A stretch of DNA of 64,000 bases from NCBI RefSeq assembly GCF_025628985.1, contig NZ_JAOTEM010000002.1:1-64000 (forward strand), read 5' to 3'. The notes under the pieces were generated by a model. It did not search any database. It saw only the letters and a program-made list of their open reading frames with translations, and was not told where the DNA came from. Origin of the DNA: Chryseobacterium edaphi (GTDB lineage Bacteria; Bacteroidota; Bacteroidia; Flavobacteriales; Weeksellaceae). Below, piece after piece: positions 17,751 to 26,934 of the stretch. Every line of letters starts with the position of its first letter. Positions within the stretch are counted from its first letter, which is position 1. The position numbers and the translations under genes are program-made.

Positions 17751-18869
17751 ATGTACAATAAAAAAACAGATTTATTATTTTATTTATCCCCACTATTTTT
17801 ACTATTATCTCTATTAGTTCAATGGAATGTAAAAGATTACTGTAGCCATGATTCCCAATTTTATTTTAGCTTTGCTGAAAAATTACCAATAGTATCTGAT
17901 TCTCTTTATCCTATATTTTATCCAATCCTTCTTAGAATTACCAATTTAGTATTTAACAATTACCTAATTTCCTATAAAGCGTTAACCATTTTTGCGTTTG
18001 GTCTCTCTTTCCTTATAGTAAAATATTACAATTTTTTTTGGAAAGAATTTTTCTGTCTGTTGAGCTTCACTTCATTCTTTAAAATTGCACCATGGGCCTG
18101 GAGTGAGATTATAATGGTTCCTTTATTCATCATGTATATGGTAGTAAATTATCAATTACTAACGAGTCAAGGTCAAAGGGATAAAAAATTGATTGCACTC
18201 AATATATTTCTTTTACTTATAATGGCAATTACAAAATATAGTTCAATTTTTATTTTAGCATCCATTATGCCTTTTTGTCTGTATTTGTTCTTTAAAAAGA
18301 GTAAAGAAAAAGCCAAAGATTATGTAATTATTTTTTTAAGCGGATCTATTTTAGTATTCATCTATTTATTGCTGAATAAATACAATACAGGCGAATTTAT
18401 GGGAATCAGATCAGCACCAGATTTTGGAGGTAAGTTTAACATTAGATTGTCATTGTCATTTATTCTATTTAATCTAAACCCATTTTTTCATGGAAGGCAA
18501 GATCATCTTTTAGGTTTCATAAATTTTGAATGGCAGACTGCCTATGTTATCAGTACACTACTTTTAATAGTATGGTGTTATTTAATCCGGAAAAGTTTGA
18601 TAAGTGGTTACAACAATAAAATGATTATGTTCTGCCTAAGTTCTTCCTTAACCTTTTTGGGATTAACAATATATTCTTATTTAACAACAAGAATTGACGT
18701 TCTTGACTTTAGGTTGTTATTACCATTCTATTTTTTCTTTTTTTCTTCTCTAATATTTTCAGTGAAATCACACACACCACAAAAGGATGTAATTCTACTA
18801 CTCATTTTATCTTTATCAATTACCATCAATTTTTCTTCTATCATCATGGCTAATTATAACTTTTTATAA
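17751..18869 (+). CDS. Polytopic membrane protein, GT-C glycosyltransferase-like
   Basis: A 372-aa protein with roughly nine to ten hydrophobic helices. The first periplasmic loop, after the first helix, is NVKDYCSHDSQFYFSFAEKL, with an Asp-Ser/Asp-x motif in the place where GT-C (ArnT/PMT-like) enzymes carry their catalytic acidic residue. That is the only functional hint. It stands alone on the plus strand between minus genes and is strikingly AT-rich compared with neighbours, suggesting recent acquisition. Confidence 0.6.
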   Translation: MYNKKTDLLFYLSPLFLLLSLLVQWNVKDYCSHDSQFYFSFAEKLPIVSDSLYPIFYPILLRITNLVFNNYLISYKALTIFAFGLSFLIVKYYNFFWKEFFCLLSFTSFFKIAPWAWSEIIMVPLFIMYMVVNYQLLTSQGQRDKKLIALNIFLLLIMAITKYSSIFILASIMPFCLYLFFKKSKEKAKDYVIIFLSGSILVFIYLLLNKYNTGEFMGIRSAPDFGGKFNIRLSLSFILFNLNPFFHGRQDHLLGFINFEWQTAYVISTLLLIVWCYLIRKSLISGYNNKMIMFCLSSSLTFLGLTIYSYLTTRIDVLDFRLLLPFYFFFFSSLIFSVKSHTPQKDVILLLILSLSITINFSSIIMANYNFL

Positions 18870-18951
18870 TGATCCATGGTAAGACGGCGTTAATTTTTCA
18901 GGTTGAAAATAGCAACGTTTGCATAGTCAGAAATGCTTAGAACCAGTAACA

Positions 18952-20100
18952 CTATTTTTTCATCTGCGTCACAGAATAAAAAAATCTTTCTACCGAATAC
19001 ATTGACAATTGTCCTGCAGGACCATTCAAATTATACTCAAAACCATGAGTTCCCCACGGAATCGTGAGCAAATAGTTTTTCACGTGATGTTTATCCAATT
19101 CTTTTTTCATCATTTCACTTTGAATATGCCAAACGTGTGCATCAAGAGAACCATGCGCAAGCAAAGTCGGAGTTGTTTTTGAGTTGATGTGAAATAAAGG
19201 TGATTCTGCAATATATCTTTCGGGAACTTCTTCTGGAGTGCCTCCTAAAAAATCCCGCTGCACTTCTCTTGAATCCATGATTAAAGGATTGTCAGGATTT
19301 TTATAACTCCACGGCATATTGATAGCTCCGTAAAATGCGGCAACACCTTTCACTCCGTTTTCTTTTCCTGTATAAGCCATCGTTAATACAATTGATGCGC
19401 CTGCAGATCTTCCCATTAGAACAAAATTAGTGGTATCGACTTTCAATTCAGTTGCATGTTGACGTATCCATGTGAATGCAGAATGCAAATCTTCCTGTTG
19501 AGCCGGACTGGGAAATTTGGGAGCCAATCTGTAATTAATGGTTGCTACCTGATAACCTGCATTGGCAAAATAATTATTGGCTGCAGCTATTTCACTGTTA
19601 TCTCCTCGTTTCCATGAACCACCATGTACAACGATGAGACACGGACGAACACCGGGAATTGCTGAAGGAGTAAAATTCAAAGTAAGATCAACGCCTGAAG
19701 GTTTTGCAAAATGATACGTTTTAAAGGGAATCTTTTTCGCTCCGTTTCCTGTAAACATTTGAAAAAAACTATATGGTTTCCCCTGATGAAAACCTTTCAT
19801 ATCAGAATCTTTCACTCCAAACGAATTTTCAAGGTCTTCACTCAAATGGCTTCCCACATTATATGCTCGTACAATCGGTGAAGTGAGTATCACAAAAGTT
19901 ATTATACTTATGATCATTGAAACCGTTCTTAATTTTTTGGAATACCAACTCCAAATCAATAAAATCAATGAAACCAACATGAAAACCCAGGGAAACTCCG
20001 GTATTGCAATACCTCCATACCATGTACTTTGGCTTGGTACAGGAAAGAAATTTACAAGAGAAAGGATGAAAAGGATGATAATGAGAATGAAACGAAGCAT
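18952..20100 (-). CDS. Membrane-anchored alpha/beta hydrolase (esterase/HSL type)
   Basis: The first about 90 residues form three hydrophobic helices, then comes an alpha/beta hydrolase domain. The oxyanion motif is VVHGGSWKRGD, the nucleophile elbow LMGRSAGASI (Ser232), and the likely acid and base lie in AHGSLDAHVW and WGTHGFEYN. This is the carboxylesterase/hormone-sensitive-lipase pattern. Length 382 aa. Substrate unknown. It is divergent from the hydrolase at 20318-21250. Confidence 0.85.
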   Translation of the reverse strand: MLRFILIIILFILSLVNFFPVPSQSTWYGGIAIPEFPWVFMLVSLILLIWSWYSKKLRTVSMIISIITFVILTSPIVRAYNVGSHLSEDLENSFGVKDSDMKGFHQGKPYSFFQMFTGNGAKKIPFKTYHFAKPSGVDLTLNFTPSAIPGVRPCLIVVHGGSWKRGDNSEIAAANNYFANAGYQVATINYRLAPKFPSPAQQEDLHSAFTWIRQHATELKVDTTNFVLMGRSAGASIVLTMAYTGKENGVKGVAAFYGAINMPWSYKNPDNPLIMDSREVQRDFLGGTPEEVPERYIAESPLFHINSKTTPTLLAHGSLDAHVWHIQSEMMKKELDKHHVKNYLLTIPWGTHGFEYNLNGPAGQLSMYSVERFFYSVTQMKK

Positions 20101-20211
20101 AGTTATTTATGGTTTTAAATAACATACGATTTAAATGTATGATCAGATTTTAATAAGAAAAGAATGGTTGACAAACGTTTTTCGATGGATAGGAAAATGA
20201 TTATATTTGGT

Positions 20212-20219
20212 TGAATAAT
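20212..20219 (+). promoter_or_regulatory. Possible -7 box (TATATTTG)
   Basis: TATATTTG fits TAnnTTTG and lies 98 bases upstream of the 20318 start in the divergent gap. No -33 partner was recognised, so this is tentative. Confidence 0.3.
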
Positions 20220-20317
20220 AAGAGAAAACAAATTTCCCCTTAAAAAAAAGTGGATTGCAATTCCACAAACATCATCGCAAAACTTTACTATACCAATCAA
20301 GACCGAATAAACTAAAA

Positions 20318-21250
20318 ATGACAATGAAAACCATAAAAAAATTACCTGTTATTAAAAATACTCTAAACACAAAACAATTATGCACAAATCTCCTGCTGAT
20401 ATTATTCCTTTTTACTACAGTCACTCGCATCTTAGCAATTCCTCCAGACTTCACCACCAAGAACATAAAATTCCTAAGCGAAGGAGATTCCCTAGCCGGA
20501 ACAATTTTTAAGCCTGATCATATTTCTGCGGCAGTTGTAATGGTTCATGGTTCCGGGCAGGAAAAAAGGATGACAGAATTTGCAACTCTTCTGGCTAAAA
20601 ATGGGATTGCTGTTTTAACTTACGACAAACGTGGGGTCGGAGAATCTGGCGGTATCTATGCCGGACCCGAAGTAGGAACCAATAATGTGGACGCTGCCAA
20701 TCTTAATCTTTTATCTCTGGATGCGAGTGCCGCGGTGAATGTATTATCTAAATATTTATCAAACAATCAAATATCGATAGGCTTAATTGGAGCAAGCCAA
20801 GCCGGATGGATTATTCCGCTGACTGCAGAAAAAAACAGTAAAGTAAAATTTATGACTATATTCAGTGGAGCGTTAATAACCGTGAAAGAGCAACTTAGGT
20901 TTCAGTTTTACACCAACGGAAACTCAAAATTTTGGGATACTCACACAGAAGAAGATGCCCGCAAACATACCATGACCGACCCCGACAAATACGAATTTAT
21001 TGACACAGATCCAATCGATGTTCTGTCAAAATTATCAGTTCCGGGACTATGGATTTTTGGAGGGAAAGACATTCAGGTACCCGTAAATTTATCTATTGAA
21101 CATCTCAATACGTTAAAATCCAAAGGCAAACGCTATGAGTATAAATTATTTCCGGAATTAGGTCATAATACGGCATTCTCGGACGATGAAACGCCTATGA
21201 AAAATGCTGTCAAATGGATGAAAAATATTAAAATACAGAAGGTCAAATAA
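20318..21250 (+). CDS. Exported alpha/beta hydrolase
   Basis: Serine hydrolase of the alpha/beta fold. I use the ATG at 20318 (or the one two codons later) because the frame from 20255 adds a basic non-signal segment. The protein then has a signal-like hydrophobic stretch (NLLLILFLFTTVTRIL). The catalytic core shows VVMVHGSGQEKR, YDKRGVGESGG, GLIGASQAGW (nucleophile), WIFGGKDIQVP (acid) and FPELGHNT (His). About 310 aa. Likely periplasmic; substrate unknown. Confidence 0.85.
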   Translation: MTMKTIKKLPVIKNTLNTKQLCTNLLLILFLFTTVTRILAIPPDFTTKNIKFLSEGDSLAGTIFKPDHISAAVVMVHGSGQEKRMTEFATLLAKNGIAVLTYDKRGVGESGGIYAGPEVGTNNVDAANLNLLSLDASAAVNVLSKYLSNNQISIGLIGASQAGWIIPLTAEKNSKVKFMTIFSGALITVKEQLRFQFYTNGNSKFWDTHTEEDARKHTMTDPDKYEFIDTDPIDVLSKLSVPGLWIFGGKDIQVPVNLSIEHLNTLKSKGKRYEYKLFPELGHNTAFSDDETPMKNAVKWMKNIKIQKVK

Positions 21251-21375
21251 TGTTTTTCACTGTTGCCATACAATTTTATCATAAGCTTCTTCTTATTTTG
21301 CGGATTTATAATTAGTCAACTTACATAAAAAAAGAATTCAAATCTGTTCGGTCGCTAAAGTATTACGTTAGAATG

Positions 21376-21564
21376 CTCAACTGTTTTGGTGAAAGCTTCA
21401 AGCGCTCAGAGATAGTGTTCAAGCGTTCACTTGAGACAATCAACGGGTTTGTTGCAACGTTCAGGTGTTTCGTTAATGCATTCAACCGTTACGAAGAAGC
21501 GTTCAACCATTCCGTTGAGACAATCAACCACTTCGAAGAGGTAATCAAGCAGTCCGAAGAGGCA
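21376..21564 (+). repeat. 21-bp tandem repeat, nine diverged units
   Basis: Nine contiguous 21-base units start at 21376, 21397, 21418 and so on, with the core [ta]TCAAnCnnTnnGnnGAg[ac]. An open frame at 21373-21651 (92 aa) reads them as heptads (for example EAFNHSV, ETINHFE, EVIKQSE, EAIKYNL), but the start context and tail are unremarkable. There are no spacers, so it is not a CRISPR array. It could be a small coiled-coil protein gene or a non-coding minisatellite; I leave the coding status open. Confidence 0.75.
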
Positions 21565-21688
21565 ATCAAGTACAATTTATTAATTTTCAGTACTTTACAA
21601 CACTTTGATATCTTTGAATTTCAGCACTCATCAATAAAAGGTAGTTTGTGATCGCTTTTAGATGGATTGGGTGTTTATGGATAATTAT

Positions 21689-21696
21689 TATATTTG
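21689..21696 (+). promoter_or_regulatory. Possible -7 box (TATATTTG)
   Basis: TATATTTG lies 129 bases upstream of the LprI-like gene. A nearly identical context (attnttatatttgaat) recurs at 22869-22876 before the 23030 gene, which supports a shared promoter type. Confidence 0.3.
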
Positions 21697-21825
21697 AATT
21701 ATTAATAACATCCAACAAAACTTTCGCTAATCCTTGCACTTTTAGGCGGATAAACGAAACGTTGTTGTGCTGATAAAGATGTTGTCTGACATAGAACCAA
21801 AAATACGCAAAACCAAAAAAAATTT

Positions 21826-22230
21826 ATGATACAAAAATCAATAACTATAATCATTATTATACTTTCCTTTAATTGTAATTCACAAACACTAAAAACAATT
21901 GAAAAAATTGAAACCTCTTATCAAAATTGTTTAGATAAAGGAGATAATATGAAAGGTTGCTCTGTTGAATATTACAAAAAAGCCGACAGCTTACTTAATG
22001 TTGTTTATATGAAACTAAGGTTAAAACTCAGCGTTGAAGAACAATCAAGTTTAAAAACGGAACAATTGGAATGGTTAAAAAAGCGTGACAAATATCTCCA
22101 AAAAGTCTATTCAGAAACTAAAAAAGAAGGCGATTTTATTGAAGGAAGTAATGATTTTGATATGATTGTTATTGACAAAAAGGCGGAATTTGTTTTTGAG
22201 AGAGTAAAAGTACTTATTAAAAGAAAATAA
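21826..22230 (+). CDS. LprI-like (DUF1311) exported protein
   Basis: A 134-aa protein with an N-terminal hydrophobic segment (ITIIIIILSFN) followed by CNSQ, so it may be a lipoprotein, although the residues before Cys are not a classical lipobox. The mature part fits the LprI/DUF1311 pattern: paired cysteines (YQNCLDKG, KGCSVEYYKKAD), then LNVVYMKLRLKLS and EWLKKRDKYLQ. In mycobacteria LprI inhibits lysozyme; that role here is inference only. Confidence 0.75.
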   Translation: MIQKSITIIIIILSFNCNSQTLKTIEKIETSYQNCLDKGDNMKGCSVEYYKKADSLLNVVYMKLRLKLSVEEQSSLKTEQLEWLKKRDKYLQKVYSETKKEGDFIEGSNDFDMIVIDKKAEFVFERVKVLIKRK

Positions 22231-22403
22231 ATCTACGTCACACAACAGCCGTTTGACAAGATTGCGAATTTTGTGGTAAATTCACGTTTACATTTCGCAT
22301 GAAATTTTATCTTAGCCGAAAGAATTCAGTTCCGAAGTTCGCAACCTCGCCAAGCGTCGGAACGTTTTACGACATGCGCCAAATTTGCGAATAAAAACTA
22401 CAA

Positions 22404-22778
22404 ATGAAATACTATAACTTACATATAAACTGTAAAAACAAAGAAACATATAAAAAGATTACTAATCTTTTGGGAGTAAAACCTATAGTTTTTGACGAAT
22501 CAAAGCACGAAGAATTTGAGACTTGGACTTATCAGCTAACTCAAAAGGAAAAAGATAAGCCAATCGATTTTATTAATATGTTCTTAGATATTCTTGAGCC
22601 AAATTTTGTTGCACTCAAAAAACTTGATATAGAAAAAAGTGACATCCTTTTTTGGCTCGTTTACGAATACAAACATCAATGCAATATGGAATTTCATCCC
22701 AAAGAAATGTTAAGACTTGGAAATAGTGAAATATGTTTAAATATCGACTGTTTTGACGAGAATAAAGTGGAAACTTAA
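22404..22778 (+). CDS. DUF4279-like small cytoplasmic protein
   Basis: A 124-aa protein without signal or membrane segment. The pattern LLGVKP near the N-terminus, ETWTYQL, then FLDILEPNF, DILFWLVYEYKHQCNMEFHP and LNIDCF resembles DUF4279, a family often found near polymorphic toxins as possible immunity proteins. No toxin gene is visible beside it. The assignment is from memory of the pattern and is moderate. Confidence 0.55.
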   Translation: MKYYNLHINCKNKETYKKITNLLGVKPIVFDESKHEEFETWTYQLTQKEKDKPIDFINMFLDILEPNFVALKKLDIEKSDILFWLVYEYKHQCNMEFHPKEMLRLGNSEICLNIDCFDENKVET

Positions 22779-22868
22779 AGCCAAATCCTTCGCTGGTGCG
22801 AGTGGGAAGCTCGCGCAGCCGAAAAGATTAGTATTTTTGTCTGGACTGACAAACTGAGGATTATTGTT

Positions 22869-22876
22869 ATATTTGA
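22869..22876 (+). promoter_or_regulatory. Possible -7 box (TATATTTG)
   Basis: TATATTTG in a context like that at 21689-21696, 153 bases upstream of the 23030 gene. Tentative. Confidence 0.3.
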
Positions 22877-23029
22877 ATCTAATAGCAAAACAAGATTCAC
22901 AAAATCCTCATATTTTGTTTAGATAAATACATTTTTTGCTACCATCATAAAAATGTTGTTCAAAATTTAAAAATTCTCAAGAAAGTATCTATTTAAAAAT
23001 GGATGCATTCTTCTTAAATCATAAATATT

Positions 23030-23389
23030 ATGGAAATTGAAAAATTAAAATACGATCATAATTATCTAGGCGCTTTAAATGCCAGAGTAAATTGGATTGC
23101 AGGAGGTAATTTTGATGGCTACATTTATAGAGTTCATCTACGCTTTTTAAAAGAAAACAATAAGGTTATCAAAACGATTAAGATTGTTGACGATTCTCGG
23201 TATGATGACAAAGCTTATGATAAAGACGTTCATGGTACATTTTCGGAAACCGACAAAGGAACTATATCATGTAAATTTGAGAACTTTGAAATGAGAGGGA
23301 AAATTTTAGGAGGTAAAAATGAATTTATTGTCTTTTCTGTTCTTTCTACTGGAAATAATGAAGAAATGACAGAATGTTATGAAATATAG
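23030..23389 (+). CDS. Hypothetical protein (119 aa)
   Basis: Not recognised. Soluble, beta-rich, charged; no signal peptide. Features are DGYIYRVHLRFLKENNKV, GTFSETDKGTISCKFENFEM and a C-terminal TECYEI. It lies in an AT-rich accessory stretch with decayed genes downstream. Confidence 0.6.
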   Translation: MEIEKLKYDHNYLGALNARVNWIAGGNFDGYIYRVHLRFLKENNKVIKTIKIVDDSRYDDKAYDKDVHGTFSETDKGTISCKFENFEMRGKILGGKNEFIVFSVLSTGNNEEMTECYEI

Positions 23390-23455
23390 TTTAAATTCTG
23401 AAAGTTGAAAGATGAAAATTGATTTGACTTCAAATAAAACTATTATTTACAAGAA

Positions 23456-24005
23456 ATGAAAAGGATTATATTTAAGTTTTGGCTTATAAAAGTTAATAAG
23501 TATGACGTTATTCGTTGCTTATAGAGTAGTAATTGCAGAGACAAATCAAGTTGATGGAAATTTTCTTGAATGGTTTTTACAAATTTGATATATCCTGTTA
23601 AACTTAGCTTATTCATTGATATATCTCATCGCAATGGCTTTTTGTTCGTTTGCAATTTTTCTAAATCTAATAGCTAAAATTAGAAATAATTTTTTTCTGT
23701 CGTTATTAACATTTTTAGGAATACCATTATTATGTGTAATTTTTATAATGATTAACATATTCACCGACAGCATTTTATACAATAACACGGTTACTATATT
23801 CAGAAATCTTGTTATTTTTCAATAATCTATCTGTTTTTTTACAACTTTAGAATTTATATTATTCAGAAAAAGAATTAACAAAATCCGAGCTGAGCGAATA
23901 AAAGCTATAGGTAACCCGTGACTTCAGTCATATGCTAAAAAAATAAAAGAGCTAGCATTACAAAATCTGCGCTATCAGAAATTGAACAGTAAAAACGAAA
24001 AATAA
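23456..24005 (+). pseudogene. Decayed gene for a small membrane protein
   Basis: A single frame runs from an ATG at 23502 to the TAA at 24003 but is interrupted by stops at about 23586 (TGA), 23823 (TAA) and 23919 (TGA). Read through, it gives a coherent protein: a short N-terminal part (FVAYRVVIAETNQVDGNFLE), hydrophobic helices (LIYLIAMAFCSFAIFLNL, FLGIPLLCVIFIMINIF), a third helix past the second stop (ICFFTTLEFILF) and a basic tail (RKRINKIRAERIKAIGNP, then KKIKELALQNLRYQK). A different-frame ATG at 23456 (MKRIIFKFWLIKVNKYDV) may be its original start. The surviving open piece is 23616-23825. Confidence 0.6.
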
Positions 24006-24230
24006 AATTGGAAAGCGGAGATAAAATATCGGAATTACTTGAAATGTGTTACTATGGTTACATTGATCAAGTTAAACGATTACTAGAAGAAGGCATTGAC
24101 ATCAACAAATTGGACACAATGGAATTTCTCCATTGGAAGCAGCTAAACAAGGAGAAAATGATGACATAGTTGACTACCTTTTAAGTATGGGAGCAAAAGA
24201 AAGATCAAATTCTTTAGTAAAAATAGATTA
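24006..24230 (+). pseudogene. Frameshifted ankyrin-repeat gene fragment
   Basis: Two frames give the halves of one ankyrin repeat protein. The first reads SELLEMCYYGYIDQVKRLLE then EGIDINKLDT; the second reads NGISPLEAAKQGENDDIVDY then LLSMGAKERSNSLVKID and a TAA at 24228-24230. The join lies at about 24117-24121, where loss of a single A would explain the shift. An in-frame stop at 23990 and no ATG before the first repeat suggest the 5' end is also damaged. Together with the preceding decayed gene it marks a degraded island. Confidence 0.65.
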
Positions 24231-24287
24231 AACAACCGCTTTCGAGTCTTTAAACATTGGCATAGAAATAGTTAAATTCCACAATAA

Positions 24288-24320
24288 ACAAAACCCCTTT
24301 TGAAATCATCAAAAGGGGTT
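24288..24320 (-). terminator. Rho-independent terminator after topA
   Basis: A perfect 12-bp stem AACCCCTTTTGA (24292-24303) / TCAAAAGGGGTT (24309-24320) with a 5-base loop is followed on the minus strand by TTTTG. It lies 22 bases past the topA stop. Confidence 0.85.
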
Positions 24321-24341
24321 AATATTTAAGTTTAAAACTAA

Positions 24342-26912
24342 TTATTTCTTAGCAGCTGGTTTCTTAGCCGGAGCTTTCTTCGCTGTAGTAGCTTTTTTGG
24401 CGGCTGGCTTTTTCGCTGCAGGTTTCTTTTTCTCGGCAAAAGCTTTAGGATCCTGTGCAGTGATCCATTTTTTAACCTCATCAAGAGAGACTTCTTTCAG
24501 CTCATCAGATTCATATTTGGTGTCATCCTTTTTCTTTGGAATTTTGAACATGGCTTTTCCAAATTTGATGAAAGGCCCCCATCTTCCGTTTTCAAGAGAG
24601 ATTTTCTCTTTTTCCCACTGCTGGATGTATCGGTTGGCTTCTTTTTCTAATTTAGCTTCTACCAGTTCATTAATATCGCTTTGCGAAAGGTTGTCAAAAT
24701 CATATCGCTTCGGAACATTGATAAAAATGCTTTGATATTTGATGAAAGGCCCGAATCTCCCGGTTCCTTTGGTAATTGGTTCACCCTTGAAGTTGGCGAT
24801 AGGTGCGTCGGCTAATTTCTTTTCAGCAATAATTTCTTCCGCACGATTTTGATCGATAGAAAGCGGATCTTCGCCTTTTGGAATACTAATGTAAGTTTCG
24901 CCCCATTTCACATAAGGCCCGAATCTTCCGACACCAATTGTTACTGACTGATCTTCAAAATCTTTTAATTCAAAAGGTAATTTAAACAATTCCAAAGCAT
25001 CCTCTAAAGCGATGGTTGCAATGTTTTGGCCGGCCATTAACGATGCGAAAATTGGCTTTTCTTCATCATCTTGTTCTCCGATCTGAATCATTGGTCCGAA
25101 TCTTCCGATTCTTGCGTAAATGTTTTTCCCTGATTTTGGATCAACTCCTAAAAGACGTTCTCCGTTCGCACGGTCTGCATTTTCTTCTACATCTTCAATT
25201 CTTGGATGGAATTTTGAGTAGAAATCGGTCATCATTTCTTTCCACTTCTGATCTCCGCTTGCAATGTGATCAAAGCTTTCCTCCACTTTCGCCGTGAAAC
25301 CATAATCTAGAATCTCAGCAAAATTATTGGTCAGGAAATCATTCACCACCTCACCAATATCGGTAGGAATAAATTTATTTTTGTCGCCCCCGAATTTTTC
25401 TTCAAGAACTTCTTTTTTGATTTTATCTTTTGCTAAAGAAATTTTCACCACTTCACGAGTCTGTGGTTCCAGTTCTTTTTTATCTACATACTCACGGTTT
25501 TGAATCGTCTGAATCGTCGGCGCATACGTTGATGGACGACCAATTCCCAATTCTTCAAGTTTTTTCACCAACATTGCTTCGGTAAATCTTGCTGCCGGTC
25601 TTGTGAATTTTTCTGTAGCGGTAATTTTTTTATAGTCTAAAACTTCACCTACTGTAACTTTCGGCAATAGTTTTTCGTTATTTTCCTCGTCTTCGTCTTC
25701 AGTTTTTACAATTCCATAAGCTTTTAGGAAACCATCAAAGATGATTACTTCTCCTTGCGCTTCAAAATGCTGTGGAAGTTTTGCATTTCCAATTTCGATT
25801 ACGGTTTTCTCAATTTTAGCATTCGCCATTTGAGAAGCCAATGTTCTTCTATAAATTAACTGATATAATTTACTCAACTGAACATCACCAATCGATTTTA
25901 CAGAAAAATCTGTTGGACGAATCGCTTCGTGAGCTTCCTGTGCCGAAGCCGATTTGGTGGTATATTTTCTTGGAGCTGAATATTCTGCTCCGTATTCTGT
26001 TGTAATTTGATTTTTGGCACCGTCAATCGCTTCCTGAGAAAGGTTTACCGAGTCGGTTCTCATATAGGTAATAAAACCTTCTTCGTATAATCTCTGAGCG
26101 AGACGCATGGTATTGGTCACATTATAACCTAATCTGGAAGAAGCTTCCTGCTGCAATGTAGACGTAGTAAATGGTGCAGAAGCAGAACGTGTTCCGGGTT
26201 TGGTTTCAACATTCAGAACTTTAAATTCTGTCGTTCTTGCTAATTCTAAGAATTTTTCTGCATCCTCCTCTTTATCGAAATCTTTCTTAAGTTTGGCACC
26301 GATTTCCTGATCTGCTCTATTTAAGAAAACCCCGTCCAGTTTGAAACTTGCTTTTGGTGTAAACTGACGAATTTCCTTTTCTCTTTCAACTACTAATCTT
26401 ACTGCAACCGACTGCACTCTTCCTGCAGACAATCCCGGTTTTACTTTTTTCCAAAGTACCGGAGACATTTCGAAACCTACAATTCTGTCTAGAACTCTTC
26501 TTGCCTGTTGTGCGTTAACTAAGTTCTGATCAATATCTCGTGGATTTTCTATTGCCTTAAGAATAGCATTTTTGGTGATCTCGTGAAAGACGATTCTTTT
26601 TCTGTTTTCAGGTTTCAGTTTTAATTCATCTGCCAAATGCCATGCGATAGCTTCACCTTCACGGTCCTCATCGGAAGCAAGCCAAACCATTTCGGCTTTC
26701 TTTACGGCAGACTTTAATTCTGTTACCAATTTCTTTTTATCGGCGGAAACTTCGTAATCCGGACTGAAGGTGGCGAGGTCAATTCCCATTCCTTTTTTTG
26801 GAAGATCACGGATGTGTCCGAAGCTCGATTTGACTTCGAAATCCTTCCCTAAATATTTCTGAATAGTTTTTGCTTTTGCCGGAGACTCGACGATTACTAA
26901 ATTTTTCGACAT
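24342..26912 (-). CDS. topA: DNA topoisomerase I
   Basis: Type IA topoisomerase relaxing negative supercoils. The N-terminal Toprim domain shows LVIVESPAKAKTIQKYLG and SDEDREGEAIAWHL (metal-binding acidic residues); the catalytic Tyr283 is in EGFITYMRTDS. Instead of zinc fingers the C-terminus has several Topo_C repeats (GRFGPFIKY-type), then a Lys/Ala/Pro tail of about 30 residues resembling eukaryotic H1 tails. Length 856 aa, complete. A -7 box (TACTTTTG, 26927-26934) lies 14 bases upstream. Confidence 0.96.
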   Translation of the reverse strand: MSKNLVIVESPAKAKTIQKYLGKDFEVKSSFGHIRDLPKKGMGIDLATFSPDYEVSADKKKLVTELKSAVKKAEMVWLASDEDREGEAIAWHLADELKLKPENRKRIVFHEITKNAILKAIENPRDIDQNLVNAQQARRVLDRIVGFEMSPVLWKKVKPGLSAGRVQSVAVRLVVEREKEIRQFTPKASFKLDGVFLNRADQEIGAKLKKDFDKEEDAEKFLELARTTEFKVLNVETKPGTRSASAPFTTSTLQQEASSRLGYNVTNTMRLAQRLYEEGFITYMRTDSVNLSQEAIDGAKNQITTEYGAEYSAPRKYTTKSASAQEAHEAIRPTDFSVKSIGDVQLSKLYQLIYRRTLASQMANAKIEKTVIEIGNAKLPQHFEAQGEVIIFDGFLKAYGIVKTEDEDEENNEKLLPKVTVGEVLDYKKITATEKFTRPAARFTEAMLVKKLEELGIGRPSTYAPTIQTIQNREYVDKKELEPQTREVVKISLAKDKIKKEVLEEKFGGDKNKFIPTDIGEVVNDFLTNNFAEILDYGFTAKVEESFDHIASGDQKWKEMMTDFYSKFHPRIEDVEENADRANGERLLGVDPKSGKNIYARIGRFGPMIQIGEQDDEEKPIFASLMAGQNIATIALEDALELFKLPFELKDFEDQSVTIGVGRFGPYVKWGETYISIPKGEDPLSIDQNRAEEIIAEKKLADAPIANFKGEPITKGTGRFGPFIKYQSIFINVPKRYDFDNLSQSDINELVEAKLEKEANRYIQQWEKEKISLENGRWGPFIKFGKAMFKIPKKKDDTKYESDELKEVSLDEVKKWITAQDPKAFAEKKKPAAKKPAAKKATTAKKAPAKKPAAKK

Positions 26913-26926
26913 CCTCTAAATTTTTG

Positions 26927-26934
26927 CAAAAGTA
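26927..26934 (-). promoter_or_regulatory. -7 box (TACTTTTG) for topA
   Basis: TACTTTTG on the minus strand fits TAnnTTTG and ends 14 bases before the topA ATG, so the leader would be only a few nucleotides. No clear -33 TTTG. Confidence 0.5.

Noticed and set aside
19859-20125. Second open frame overlapping the minus-strand hydrolase gene
   Set aside because: It is a shifted-frame shadow of the hydrolase N-terminus with no independent support.
21376-21564. CRISPR-like array
   Set aside because: The units are 21 bp and contiguous, without unique spacers, and no cas genes are near.
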